Source: Streptomyces tibetensis
Lineage (GTDB): Bacteria; Actinomycetota; Actinomycetes; Streptomycetales; Streptomycetaceae
Assembly: GCF_007655005.1 (NCBI RefSeq)
Contig: NZ_SZVW01000002.1
Coordinates: 372,001-436,000, forward strand
DNA: 64,000 bases
Direction: 5' to 3'
Positions 34,654-43,965 of the stretch are shown here, piece by piece. A model generated the notes under the pieces. It was not told the origin of the DNA. It did not search any database and saw nothing but the letters and a program-made list of their open reading frames with translations. The position numbers were made by a program, and so were the translations under genes. Every line of letters starts with the position of its first letter. Position 1 is the first letter of the stretch.

Positions 34654-36206
34654 GGCCGTGTCCTCCGTCCCGCGGTGATCAGGTCGGCGGCCCGTTCGGC
34701 GGCGAGCAGCACGGTCACCATCGGGTTGATGGTGGGCATCGTCGGGAACACCGACGCGTCGACGATCCGCACCCCGTCGAAGCCCCGGAGTCTCAACTCG
34801 GGGTCGCAGACGGCCAAGGGGTCGTCCGCGGCGCCCATGCGGCAGGTGCCGGCCGGGTGGTAGACGGTGTGGGCCGCGCGGCGGCCGTACTCCGACAGGT
34901 CGGCGTCGGAGACGACGTCCGGGCCGGGTGCGACCTCGCGGACGAGCCAGTCCCGCAGCGGATCGGTCGCGGCGACCTCGCGCGCCACCTTCAGACCGTC
35001 CACGATGGTGCGCTCGTCGTGGCCCTCTGGGTCGGTGAAGTACCGGAAGTCCAGGGCGGGGTGCTCGGCGGGGTTGTTGCTGCGCAGCCACATGCGGCCG
35101 GTGGAGCGGGCCCGCGGCACGTTCGGCGTCATGCAGACCCCGTGCCGCGGTACCGGGTAGCCGAGGCGTTCGGTGTTGACGGTGAACGGCACCTGGTAGA
35201 AGTGGAACATCAGGTCGGGGCGCGGCTGGCTCTTGTCGCGGCGCAGGAACAGGCCGGCGTCGGAGTCCATCGCGGAGTTGGGCGGCAACGGTCCCGCGGT
35301 CTCCCAGACGATCACGGACTCGGGGTGGTCCAGCAGGTTCTCCCCGACGCCGGGCAGGTCGGCCCGTACCTCGATGCCCAGGGCGCGCAGGTCGTCGGCC
35401 GGTCCGATGCCGGAGAGCATCAGCAGGCGCGGGGTGTCGATGGCGCCCGCGCACAGCAGGAGTTCGCGCTCGGCGCGCACGGTGGCGGGTTCGCCGTCGG
35501 CGCCCCGGACGGCGACCCGGGTGAGCCGGCCCGACGCGTCGGGGATCAGCCGGTGGGCCCAGGTCTGGAGTCTCAGCGTGAGGTTGGGCCGGCCCAGCAC
35601 CGGGTGGAGGTACGCGACGGACGCGGAGGAGCGCAGGTTGCCCTCCGGCTGGTAGGCCAGCGAGAAGAAGCCGGTGCCGTCGGCGAAGGGTTCGGCGTTG
35701 AAGTCGTCGACGACGGGCACGCCGAGGGCACGGGAGGCCGCGGTGACGAAGTCCGCGGCGATGGGATTGCGGTCGGCCTCGGCCACCGGGACGATCTGCG
35801 TGAGCAGCCGGTCGCGGTAGGGCAGGATCGTCGCCGGGTCCCAGCCGGAGCAGCCGTGGCTCACCCAGTCGTCGAGGTCCTGCGGCAGCGGCAGGAAGCT
35901 GATCAGGGTGTTGTGCGAGGAGCAGCCGCCGAGCACGCGCGCCCGGGAGTGCAGGATGTGCGAGTTGCCGCGCGGCTGCTCGACGGTGGTGTAGCCGTAG
36001 TCGAACTCCGAGTCGAGCAGGTTGATCCAGTTGCGCAGGCGCAGGATGCGCTCGTCGCCGACGTCACTGGGGCCGCCCTCGATGACGCAGACGCGGCAGT
36101 CGGGGTCCTCGCTCAGCCGGGCGGCGAGCACGCAGCCGGCGGTGCCGCCGCCGACGATGACGTAGTCGTAGGCGGACTCGTCGCCGTGCGCGGGAGTGGT
36201 GGCCAT
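34650..36206 (-). CDS. GMC oxidoreductase (choline-dehydrogenase-like)
   Basis: This 518-residue flavoprotein has the FAD motif GGGTAGCVLAARL (19-31), the GMC signature RARVLGGCSSHNTLI, and the C-terminal HTVYHPAGTCRMG with the catalytic His. Members oxidise alcohols; with the aldehyde dehydrogenase upstream, choline to betaine aldehyde is a reasonable guess. It is cytoplasmic. The ATG follows AAAGG at 36206, and the 3' end overlaps the permease. Confidence 0.9.
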   Translation of the reverse strand: MATTPAHGDESAYDYVIVGGGTAGCVLAARLSEDPDCRVCVIEGGPSDVGDERILRLRNWINLLDSEFDYGYTTVEQPRGNSHILHSRARVLGGCSSHNTLISFLPLPQDLDDWVSHGCSGWDPATILPYRDRLLTQIVPVAEADRNPIAADFVTAASRALGVPVVDDFNAEPFADGTGFFSLAYQPEGNLRSSASVAYLHPVLGRPNLTLRLQTWAHRLIPDASGRLTRVAVRGADGEPATVRAERELLLCAGAIDTPRLLMLSGIGPADDLRALGIEVRADLPGVGENLLDHPESVIVWETAGPLPPNSAMDSDAGLFLRRDKSQPRPDLMFHFYQVPFTVNTERLGYPVPRHGVCMTPNVPRARSTGRMWLRSNNPAEHPALDFRYFTDPEGHDERTIVDGLKVAREVAATDPLRDWLVREVAPGPDVVSDADLSEYGRRAAHTVYHPAGTCRMGAADDPLAVCDPELRLRGFDGVRIVDASVFPTMPTINPMVTVLLAAERAADLITAGRRTRP

Positions 36207-36217
36207 GCGGTGCCTTT

Positions 36218-36325
36218 CTTCGGTGGCCGGTGCGCCGCGGGCGGACGGCCCTGCTTCGATGGCCGGTGGGCCGCGGGCGTTCGGCCCTTCTGCGGTGGCT
36301 TGTGCGCCGCGGGACGACTTCGCGG
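36218..36325. repeat. 36-bp tandem repeat in the operon gap
   Basis: Three units start at 36218 (CTTCGGTGGCCGGTGCGCCG), 36254 and 36290, exactly 36 bases apart; the third has diverged. They lie between the aldehyde dehydrogenase stop and the GMC start. Confidence 0.9.
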
Positions 36326-36399
36326 GCGGAAGGGCCCCTCTTCGGTGCACGTCGTGGATCGGTCCGGCCGTGGCGGTGGTGCTGGTGGGCCGGCGCTGG

Positions 36400-37866
36400 T
36401 CAGCCCTTGAACCAGCCGGAGGGGGCGGGGGCGAGGTTCTGGTAGATGTGCTTGGCCTCCTGGTACTCGCGCAGTCCCGTGGGGCCGAGCTCGCGTCCGA
36501 CGCCCGAGCGGCCGAAGCCGCCCCACTCGGCCTGCGGCACGTAGGGGTGGAAGTCGTTGATCCACACGGTTCCGTGCCGCAGCCGCTGGGCGACGCGCTG
36601 GGCGCGGCTCGCATCCGAGGTCCACACGCCGCCGGCCAGGCCGTATCGGGTGTCGTTGGCCAGTTCCACCGCCTCGTCCTCGCCGCGGAAGCGCTCGACG
36701 GTGACCACCGGGCCGAAGACCTCCTCCTGCACGATGCGCATGGACCGGTCGCAGTCGGCGAAGATCGTCGGCAGCAGGAAGAACCCGCGGGCGAGGGCCG
36801 GGTCGTCGGGGCGGGTGCCGCCGGTGACGAGCCGGGCACCCTCCTCCTTGGCGACGGCGATGTAACCCTCGACCTTCTCGCGGTGCTCGGCGGAGCTGAG
36901 CGGGCCGCTCTCGGTGCCCTCCTCCAGGCCGTTGCCGAGCCGGATCGCCCGGGCGCGTTCGGCGTACGCCTCGACGAACCGGTCGTGCAGCGCGTCCTCG
37001 ACGAGCAGGCGTGATCCGGCCGAGCAGACCTGCCCGGAGTGCAGGAAGGCGGCGTCGAGGGCGTAGTCGACGGCGGCGTCGAAGTCGGCGTCGGCGAAGA
37101 CGATGTTGGGGTTCTTGCCGCCCAGTTCGAGGGCGATGTTCCGGGGCCCCTCGGCGGCGGCGGCCATGATGGCCCGGCCGGTGTGCAGGCCGCCGGTGAA
37201 GGAGACCAGATCGACGTCGGGGTGGCTGGTCAGGGCCGCACCGACGGTCGCCCCGGAGCCCAGCACGAGGTTGGCGACGCCGGGCGGGGCGCCGGCCTCC
37301 TCGATGAGCCGGATCATGGCGATCGTGGTGAGGGGTGTGGTCTCGCTGGGCTTCAGGACGAAGGTGTTGCCGGCGGCCAGGGCCGGGGCGACCTTCCAGG
37401 AGGCCTGCAAGAGCGGGTAGTTCCAGGGGGCGATGAGCGCACACACGCCGACCGGCTGGTAGACGACGCGGCTGAGGACGTCCGGGCCGACGTCGACGAC
37501 CCGGCCGCCGTCCTTGCCCGCGAGTTCGGCGAAGTAACGGAAGGCGTTCGCCACGTCCTCCACGTCGATGCGGGCCTCGGTGAGGGTCTTGCCGGTGTCA
37601 AGCGTCTCGGTGCGGGCGATGTCCTCCCGGTCGCGCAGCAGGAGGTCGTGGACGCGCAGCAGGAGGTCGGCCCGGCGGCGGGAGGGGGCGTTCGCCCAGT
37701 CCTCCTCGGCGAAGGCGCGCCGGGCGGCGCGCACGGCGCGGTCGACGTCGGTTGCGTCGGCCTCGTCGACGGTGGTGACGACCGAGGCGTCGTAGGGGTT
37801 GACCACCTCACGCCGGCCACCGGCCGCCGCCCGCGTCCACTCGCCGTCGATGTACAGCTCACCCAC
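36400..37866 (-). CDS. Betaine-aldehyde-dehydrogenase-like ALDH
   Basis: This 488-residue enzyme oxidises an aldehyde with NAD(P)+. The catalytic Cys281 (SGQVCSAGSR) and Glu247 (LELGGKNPNIVF) are present, together with the cofactor motif FTGGLHTG. The sequence is closest to betaine/aminoaldehyde dehydrogenases. The start is GTG 37866, because GAAGGAGG is seven bases upstream. It is the first gene of the three-gene operon, with the GMC gene 193 bases downstream. Confidence 0.9.
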   Translation of the reverse strand: MGELYIDGEWTRAAAGGRREVVNPYDASVVTTVDEADATDVDRAVRAARRAFAEEDWANAPSRRRADLLLRVHDLLLRDREDIARTETLDTGKTLTEARIDVEDVANAFRYFAELAGKDGGRVVDVGPDVLSRVVYQPVGVCALIAPWNYPLLQASWKVAPALAAGNTFVLKPSETTPLTTIAMIRLIEEAGAPPGVANLVLGSGATVGAALTSHPDVDLVSFTGGLHTGRAIMAAAAEGPRNIALELGGKNPNIVFADADFDAAVDYALDAAFLHSGQVCSAGSRLLVEDALHDRFVEAYAERARAIRLGNGLEEGTESGPLSSAEHREKVEGYIAVAKEEGARLVTGGTRPDDPALARGFFLLPTIFADCDRSMRIVQEEVFGPVVTVERFRGEDEAVELANDTRYGLAGGVWTSDASRAQRVAQRLRHGTVWINDFHPYVPQAEWGGFGRSGVGRELGPTGLREYQEAKHIYQNLAPAPSGWFKG

Positions 37867-38250
37867 CGCGGGGCCTCCTTCGCGTCCGGCCGGAGCCCGA
37901 TCGGCTCGACGATCAGCAACATGGCCCATCGGGCGGGCGGCGGCCACGGGGCACACCGCCGCGACGGCGTCCGGGCGGCCCAGAGGACCCGGGTGGGCTA
38001 GTCACCCGGCTCCGGGTCTGCGCGCCCGAGTGTGCCGGGGCCAACACCCGGATCGCACGCACGGAACACGCTGGATGCTTCATGCCCATACATCCCGGTA
38101 TGCCACCCCCTTCATGTCCCACATTTGTCCCTGACCACCCCCGAAACAACCATTCATCCACGTACGGCAGTTGACGTAGACCCAGAAGTAACATGTCAAC
38201 TCCGCACCCGAAGCGCACTGGCGTGCGGTGCCGTATCAGGAGGCACCACC
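37867..38250. promoter_or_regulatory. Divergent intergenic region with a spaced inverted repeat
   Basis: This 384-base gap lies between the ALDH operon and the DUF4142 gene and contains no convincing gene. AGTTGAC (38169-38175) and GTCAACT (38195-38201) form a perfect 7-bp inverted repeat with 19 bases between, which could be a regulator site or promoter parts of the DUF4142 gene. Its ribosome site AGGAGG is at 38238-38243. Confidence 0.4.
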
Positions 38251-39012
38251 ATGCGACCGCGACCCCCCGTCAAGGGCCGAGGCATCTTCAGCGGCACGGG
38301 ACTCATCGTCACGTGCCTGGCGGCGACGCTCGCCGCGCTGGTCTTCCCGATCTGGACCTACACGGACCGGCCGGGACCGGCACCGAACGTGCTGAGCGCC
38401 CAGACCCTGCGGACCGACTACGGCCCGCTGTCCGCACTCGACCAGGACTTCCTCACGAAGGTCCGGCTGGCCGGGCTGTGGGAGCTGCCCGCGGGGCGGC
38501 AGGCGCGGTCGAAGGGGACCACGCCGGCCGTGCGGACGGCGGGCCGGCACCTCGTCGAGGGGCACCGGTTCCTGGACGAGCGGGTCCGCGACGTCGCCGC
38601 GCGCCTGAACCTCGCACTGCCGGACGAGCCCGGCGAGCAGCAGAAGCAGTGGCTGGACCGGCTCGACCGGGCGCGAGGAGTCGACTACGACCGCGAGTTC
38701 GCCACGCTCCTGCGACTGGCGCACGGCAAGGTGTTCCCGGTCGTCGCCCAGGTCCGAGCGAGTACCCGCAACTCCCTGGTGCGCGAGCTCGCCGACGACG
38801 CCAACACGACCGTCCTCGACCACATCAAGGTCCTGGAGGCGACGGGCTACGTCGACTTCGACGCCGTGGCCCGCGACCTGGCCGACGCCGGCACTCCCCC
38901 GGCCACCGGCCCGGGACCGGCCATCCCGCCACCCACGCTGCCCTCGTCGCCCTCGTCACCCTCGCCGGAATACACACTTCCGCCGCCCGCCTACAGCCCG
39001 CCACCGAGCTGA
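38251..39012 (+). CDS. DUF4142 secreted/anchored protein
   Basis: This 253-residue protein has one N-terminal membrane helix (TGLIVTCLAATLAALVFPIW), which probably anchors it outside. Its mature part is the ferritin-like four-helix DUF4142 domain (LSALDQDFLTKVRLAGLWE; VRTAGRHLVEGHRFLDERV). The role of this family is not established. The last 35 residues are Pro/Ser-rich. AGGAGG is eight bases before the ATG. Confidence 0.88.
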   Translation: MRPRPPVKGRGIFSGTGLIVTCLAATLAALVFPIWTYTDRPGPAPNVLSAQTLRTDYGPLSALDQDFLTKVRLAGLWELPAGRQARSKGTTPAVRTAGRHLVEGHRFLDERVRDVAARLNLALPDEPGEQQKQWLDRLDRARGVDYDREFATLLRLAHGKVFPVVAQVRASTRNSLVRELADDANTTVLDHIKVLEATGYVDFDAVARDLADAGTPPATGPGPAIPPPTLPSSPSSPSPEYTLPPPAYSPPPS

Positions 39013-39020
39013 AGCGGAAC

Positions 39021-39097
39021 GTCACATACTGACAACACTCCGTCCGGATTGTGAACGAGGCATGGTGTTCTCGGGACCGTGTCACATACAAACAACA
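39021..39097 (+). promoter_or_regulatory. Direct repeats before an apparently leaderless gene
   Basis: GTCACATACTGACAACAC (39021-39038) and GTCACATACAAACAACAT (39081-39098) match in 15 of 18 bases and start exactly 60 bases apart. The second ends in the start codon of the TIGR04222 gene. No Shine-Dalgarno site is present. Confidence 0.5.
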
Positions 39098-39098
39098 T

Positions 39099-39869
39099 AT
39101 GCTTTGGGTTCTTTTCCTGCTGGCGGCCTGGGCCGTGGCCGGCACGGCGTGTACGCGTCTGTGCCTGGCCGCCATGCGCGCCGCAGCCGTGGACGCGGAC
39201 ACCGGCCCGGGTCGTGAACTCACGCTGTACGAGGCAGCGTTCCTCTCCGGCGGGCCCCGCCGGGTCGCCGACGTCACGCTGGTCGCGATGGCCCGTCAGC
39301 GCCGGCTGCTCCTGGCGCACACCGGCTGGGCGACAGTCGTCGACCCGCGCGGGCGGGACGAGATGGAGCGGTCGGTGATAGGGGCCATCGGTCCCGAGGG
39401 GCAGTCCCGGATCGCGCCGGTGCGGTCCACGGCCGCCGCGGCCGACGCGGTGCGCGGGATCGCCGAGGGGCTGGTACGCGCGGGGCTCGCGGTGCCGGAC
39501 AGTGCCCGTACGACGGTCGCGACGGCCGTCCGGCAGGTCCGCGTGGCCGCCGTCGCCGTCCTCGGACTGGGCGTGGCCGCGCTGCTGACGCCCGCTCCGC
39601 CGGACATGCCGCGGCACCTGGTCGCCCTGTGGTTCGCGCTGCCGCTCGCCCTGACCCTGAGCTGCCTGGCCGTCGCGCGGGTCGAGATCCACCCCTACTC
39701 GCGCTGGGCCTCGCCGGCCGGGCGGCAGTTGCTCGGCACCCTGACCCGGACCGCGGACGGCACCGCCGACGACCGTACGTACCTCACCTCGGTGGCCGTG
39801 CGCGGCGTCAGCGCGATCGGCGAACCGGACCTGCGCGCGGCGTTCACGCACCGCGGGTCGCACGACTGA
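39099..39869 (+). CDS. TIGR04222-domain membrane protein
   Basis: This 256-residue protein starts with a membrane helix (MLWVLFLLAAWAVAGTACTR), then a cytoplasmic-looking region with LTLYEAAFLSGGPRRVADVTLVAM, the signature of the TIGR04222 family, and two further helices (about 150-195). Function is unknown. The ATG at 39099 lacks a ribosome site, and upstream translation from GTG 39051 would not be conserved, so a leaderless transcript is likely. Confidence 0.82.
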   Translation: MLWVLFLLAAWAVAGTACTRLCLAAMRAAAVDADTGPGRELTLYEAAFLSGGPRRVADVTLVAMARQRRLLLAHTGWATVVDPRGRDEMERSVIGAIGPEGQSRIAPVRSTAAAADAVRGIAEGLVRAGLAVPDSARTTVATAVRQVRVAAVAVLGLGVAALLTPAPPDMPRHLVALWFALPLALTLSCLAVARVEIHPYSRWASPAGRQLLGTLTRTADGTADDRTYLTSVAVRGVSAIGEPDLRAAFTHRGSHD

Positions 39870-39949
39870 CCGACCGGGGCGGGCGCACAAGGGGCATGCA
39901 GCCCGACACCGGCGGACGGTGCTTGCCTTCCCCCCTCGCCGAACGAAAC

Positions 39950-39982
39950 ATCCCTTTGGTCGCCACCGTGCACCGAAGGGAT
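39950..39982 (+). promoter_or_regulatory. Hairpin sequestering the peptidase ribosome binding site
   Basis: ATCCCTTTGGT (39950-39960) can pair with ACCGAAGGGAT (39972-39982), giving 11 pairs including one G-U. The ribosome site GAAGGG (39975-39980) is inside the second arm, four bases from the ATG region. Confidence 0.5.
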
Positions 39983-39986
39983 ACGC

Positions 39987-41624
39987 ATGAGAGCCGCCCT
40001 CCTCTACTCGGCCGCCGGGTCCTTGCTGCTGAGCACCCTCACCGCTGCCCCCGGCACCGAGGACCCGACCGGGGCGGCGGAGCGGCGCGGCACCGCCGTG
40101 GCGGCCGCGCGGGCCGAAGCGGCCGGTGTCGACTTCGGCCCCTGCCCCGACGCGCAGGACCTGCCCGGCAGCATGCGGTGCGCAACGGTGCGCGTCCCAC
40201 TGGACTACGCCCGCCCGGACGGCGAGCAGATCGAACTCTCCGTCAGCAGGGCCCGGGCCACGCGGAAGGACCCGCACCACGGGGAGCAGACGGTCGGGCG
40301 GCAGGGCGCCCTCGTCTACAACCCGGGCGGGCCGGGCGCCACCGGCCTGTACTTCCCGCTCATCGGCCTGCTCCCCGAGTGGAAGCGGATCGCGGCCGCG
40401 TACGACCTCGTCGGCTACGCCCCGCGCGGGGTCGGCCGTTCGGGACCGCTGTCGTGCACGGACCCGAAGCAGTTCTTCGAGGGGCCCTCGCAGGCACCGG
40501 CCCACCCCTCGGAGTCATTCAAGAAGGAACGCATCGCGCGGGCGAAGGCGTACGCGCGCGGCTGCGCCGAGCGCGTGGGCGGCGCCCTGCGCCACTACCA
40601 CTCCCTCAACAACGCCCGCGACCTGGACGTGTTGCGCGCCGCGCTCGGCGAGGAGCGGCTGACCTTCATGGGCTCGTCGTACGGAACGTACTTCGGTGCC
40701 CTGTACGCGACGATGTTCCCCGCGCACGTGCGGCGGATGGTGTTCGACTCGGTGGTCCACCCCGGCCCCCACCGGATCTGGTACCGCAACAACCTCGCCC
40801 AGTCGGCGGCGTTCGAGCGCCGCTGGGCGGACTTCCGGGCCTGGGCCGCCCGGCACCACGACGTGTACGGGCTGGGCGCGACCGCGCGAGAGGTGCTGCG
40901 CAGCTACGAGCGCGCGAGCGCGCGGCTGGCCGCCGAGCCGGCGGGCGGGAAGGTCGGACCGGGCGAGTTGCAGGGGGCGTTCCTGCAGGCCGGGTACTAC
41001 GACGACCAGTGGCCGCACCGCGCGCACGCGCTGTCGGCGTACCTCAAGGGTGACCCGAAGCCCCTGATCGAGCAGGCGGAACAGCAACCGGAGGCGGCAG
41101 CCGAGGCGGAGAACTCACGGGCGGTGTACCTGGCCGTCGAGTGCAACGACGCCCCCTGGCCCACGGACTGGACGGTGTGGGACCGGGACAACACCCGGCT
41201 CGCGCGGCTGGCGCCCTTCGAGACCTGGGACAACGTGTGGACGAACCTGCCGTGCGCCTACTGGCGGGCGCCCCGGCAGCGGCCGCTCGACGTCGGTGCC
41301 GGGCCGGGCGAGCTGCCGCCGACGCTGATTCTGGCCGCCGAGCGGGACGCCGCCACTCCGTACGACGGCGCCCTCGACCTCCACGACCGTCTCGCGGGCT
41401 CGGTTCTGGTGACGGAGCGGGACGCAGGCGCCCACGGGCTGGCGGGCGGCCCCAGCGCCTGCGTCAACGGCCACATGGAGGCGTACCTGCTGGAGGGGCG
41501 GCTGCCGGGACGACGCACGGACTGCGCCCCGCACGCCGAGCCGAAACCGGCGGCTACGCACGCCGAGCCGAAACCGACGGCCCCGGACAAGGTGAGGGCC
41601 GGGGCTCGCAGAGGCGTCCGCTGA
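39987..41624 (+). CDS. Secreted alpha/beta hydrolase, tripeptidyl aminopeptidase type
   Basis: This 545-residue protein resembles the Streptomyces secreted Tap/Slp aminopeptidases. It has a signal peptide (MRAALLYSAAGSLLLSTLTAA) and a catalytic triad: the nucleophile Ser in GSSYGT, Asp in AAERDAATP, and His in DAGAHGLAGG. The oxyanion motif is NPGGPGATG. The usual C-terminal TAP-like domain is present. The last 30 residues contain two copies of HAEPKPxA, a small tail repeat. It probably frees short peptides outside the cell. Confidence 0.92.
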   Translation: MRAALLYSAAGSLLLSTLTAAPGTEDPTGAAERRGTAVAAARAEAAGVDFGPCPDAQDLPGSMRCATVRVPLDYARPDGEQIELSVSRARATRKDPHHGEQTVGRQGALVYNPGGPGATGLYFPLIGLLPEWKRIAAAYDLVGYAPRGVGRSGPLSCTDPKQFFEGPSQAPAHPSESFKKERIARAKAYARGCAERVGGALRHYHSLNNARDLDVLRAALGEERLTFMGSSYGTYFGALYATMFPAHVRRMVFDSVVHPGPHRIWYRNNLAQSAAFERRWADFRAWAARHHDVYGLGATAREVLRSYERASARLAAEPAGGKVGPGELQGAFLQAGYYDDQWPHRAHALSAYLKGDPKPLIEQAEQQPEAAAEAENSRAVYLAVECNDAPWPTDWTVWDRDNTRLARLAPFETWDNVWTNLPCAYWRAPRQRPLDVGAGPGELPPTLILAAERDAATPYDGALDLHDRLAGSVLVTERDAGAHGLAGGPSACVNGHMEAYLLEGRLPGRRTDCAPHAEPKPAATHAEPKPTAPDKVRAGARRGVR

Positions 41625-41625
41625 G

Positions 41626-42357
41626 TCAGGCCAGCGAGGCGACCAGCTCGGCGATGTCCTTGCGGCGGCCCGTGTAGAACGGCACCTCCTCGCGGACGTG
41701 CATACGGGCCTCCGAGGCGCGCAGGTGACGCATGAGGTCGACGATGCGGTACAGCTCGTCGGCCTCGAAGGCGAGGATCCACTCGTAGTCGCCGAGGGAG
41801 AACGAGGCGACGGTGTTGGCGCGCACGTCCGGGTAGCCGCGGGCCATCTTGCCGTGGTCGGCGAGCATGCGGCGGCGGTCCTCGTCGGGCAGCAGGTACC
41901 AGTCGTAGGAGCGCACGAAGGGGTAGACGCTGACGTAGTTGCGGGGCGTCTCGTCGGCGAGGAACGCCGGGATGTGCGCGCGGTTGAACTCGGCGGGGCG
42001 GTGCAGCGCCATGTTCGACCAGACGGGCTCCAGGGCGCGGCCCAGCTTGGTCCGGCGGAAGAGGTTGTACGCCTCCTGCAGCGCGTCGCTGGTCTCCGCG
42101 TGCCACCAGATCATGAGGTCGGCGTCGGCGCGCAGGCCCGAGACGTCGTAGGTGCCGCGGATCGTCACGTCCTTGGCGGCGAGCTGGTCGAACAGCTCCT
42201 GGACCTCGTCGGCGTACCCGGCGCGGTCCTCGGGCAGGACGTCCTTCAGCTTGAAGACGGACCAGAGCGTGTAGCGGATGACCTCGTTGAGGTCCTTGGC
42301 CAGCTTGCCCTTGTTCGGGATCCTGCCGGACTCGGGGGTAGGGGCGTCGTTGCTCAT
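41626..42357 (-). CDS. hemQ: Coproheme decarboxylase HemQ
   Basis: HemQ makes haem b from coproheme in the last step of the coproporphyrin-dependent haem pathway used by Gram-positive bacteria. The 243-residue protein has the chlorite-dismutase-like fold; [11 protein letters not shown] carries the likely proximal haem histidine, and [10 protein letters not shown] and [16 protein letters not shown] are family segments. The ATG at 42357 lies five bases downstream of the stop of hemY, so the pair is an operon. Confidence 0.95.
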   Translation of the reverse strand: MSNDAPTPESGRIPNKGKLAKDLNEVIRYTLWSVFKLKDVLPEDRAGYADEVQELFDQLAAKDVTIRGTYDVSGLRADADLMIWWHAETSDALQEAYNLFRRTKLGRALEPVWSNMALHRPAEFNRAHIPAFLADETPRNYVSVYPFVRSYDWYLLPDEDRRRMLADHGKMARGYPDVRANTVASFSLGDYEWILAFEADELYRIVDLMRHLRASEARMHVREEVPFYTGRRKDIAELVASLA

Positions 42358-42361
42358 GGCC

Positions 42362-43807
42362 TCATTCTCCCGCTCCGCCGTGCAGGCTCTGCACCGGGTG
42401 GGCGGTGAGCTCCTGCACAGCGACCGGGTCACCGTGGATCCGGTCGACGGCGGCGTACGCGCTCGCGATGCAGGCGGGGATGCCGACGCCGTCGTACGCG
42501 GCGCCGCAGACGGCGAGGCCGGGGAGGCGGGCGATGTGCTCGCGGATGCGGGCCACGCGCGCGTGGTGGCCGACGGGGTACTGGGGCAGGCCGTCGTCCC
42601 AGCGGGTGACGTGGGTGGCGACGGGTGTGGCGTCGAGGCCGGTCGCGGCCTTCAGGTCCTGCCGGGAGACGTCGGCCAGCTCGCTGTCGTCGCGCTCGAG
42701 GATCTCCGTCTCGCCGTACCGCCCGACGGAGGTGCGCAGGACGACCAGGTCGGGGTTCTCGTCGGCGATCCAGCCCCATTTCTGCGAGGCGAAGGTGGAC
42801 GCCTTGATGGTCCGTCCGTCGACCGGCGGCACGAGGAAGCCGCTGCCGTCGGGCAGGGCCGTCTCCGCACGGCGGTAGGCGAGGGTGACCAGGGCCATGG
42901 AGGCGTATTCGACGGCGTCGAGCTCGGCGGCGGCCCCGGGGGTCTCGGCGCGCAGCAGCCGGGCGGCGACGGGGGCGGGGGCGGCGACGACCACGGCGTC
43001 CGCGAGCCACTCGCGCTCACCGGAGACGACGTGCCAGCCGCCCTCGGGGGTGCGGCGCAGCCCGGTCACCGGCGTGCCCGTGAGGATCTCGCCCCCGCGG
43101 GTGCGGACGGAGTCCGCCACCGCGAGGGGCAGGGTGCCGATGCCGCCCTTGATTCCCATGAACACCGGGCCGGTCTGCCGGGCCGCGGCCGCCTTGGCCT
43201 GGAGCTCGCGGACCCCTTCCGTCAGGGAGGTGTGGGTCCGGGCCACCTGGAAGAGCTGCGGAACGGCCGAACGCATGGAGATGCGGTACGCGTCGCCCGC
43301 GTACACCCCGCCCAGCATGGGCTCCAGCAGGCGGTCTACGACCTCGCGGCCGAGGCGCTGCGTCACGTACTCCCCGACCGCCACGTCGTCGCCGACCTCG
43401 GTACGGGGCAGCTCGGCGTCCTGCTCGATGCGGGCGAGGCCCTCCTCGGACAGCACGCCGGCCAGGGCGGACGCGGTGCCGGGCACGCCCATCACATGCC
43501 CCTTGGGGAAGGGGCGCAGGGCGCCGCGGGTCCACAGCGAGGCCGTCGCCGTGGCCGGGGGCCGGAGGCGGTCGGCGAGGCCCACCTCGCGGGCGAGCGC
43601 CACGGCCTCGGGGCGGCGGGCCAGCAGCGACTCGGCGCCGAGGTCCACCCGCGCGCCCGCGACCTCTCCGGGCAGCAGCTTGCCGCCGACCCGGCCGGAG
43701 GCCTCCAGCACGGTCACCCGCGCCCCGCGGTCCAGCAGCCGGTGCGCGGCCGCCAGGCCCGCGATACCCGCCCCGATGACGACGACCCGCCCTTGCACTT
43801 CGCGCAT
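42362..43807 (-). CDS. hemY: Coproporphyrinogen III oxidase HemY (HemG-type flavoprotein)
   Basis: This 481-residue FAD enzyme oxidises coproporphyrinogen III to coproporphyrin III. The FAD motif is [17 protein letters not shown] and the C-terminal FAD segment is [19 protein letters not shown]. In actinobacteria it works with HemH and with HemQ, encoded next to it. It is often annotated protoporphyrinogen oxidase, but the presence of hemQ favours the coproporphyrin route. Confidence 0.95.
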   Translation of the reverse strand: MREVQGRVVVIGAGIAGLAAAHRLLDRGARVTVLEASGRVGGKLLPGEVAGARVDLGAESLLARRPEAVALAREVGLADRLRPPATATASLWTRGALRPFPKGHVMGVPGTASALAGVLSEEGLARIEQDAELPRTEVGDDVAVGEYVTQRLGREVVDRLLEPMLGGVYAGDAYRISMRSAVPQLFQVARTHTSLTEGVRELQAKAAAARQTGPVFMGIKGGIGTLPLAVADSVRTRGGEILTGTPVTGLRRTPEGGWHVVSGEREWLADAVVVAAPAPVAARLLRAETPGAAAELDAVEYASMALVTLAYRRAETALPDGSGFLVPPVDGRTIKASTFASQKWGWIADENPDLVVLRTSVGRYGETEILERDDSELADVSRQDLKAATGLDATPVATHVTRWDDGLPQYPVGHHARVARIREHIARLPGLAVCGAAYDGVGIPACIASAYAAVDRIHGDPVAVQELTAHPVQSLHGGAGE

Positions 43808-43965
43808 GCCCCCAGCTTCTCAGACCCCTCTGACAGCGCCGCGGCGCCCCGGTGTCCTGTACGAGTCCCGACCGTGACCGCATCGGAACCGTCCCGGGCC
43901 AAACGATCGGCCCCGCCCCGGCGTCGAAGAAGCGTCAGCAGAATCGACCCCCGGGGGATGCCCGC

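Noticed and set aside
34629..36410. Long + strand frame opposite the GMC gene
   Set aside because: Composition is Gly/Val/Arg-rich and it is fully explained by the GMC gene on the other strand.
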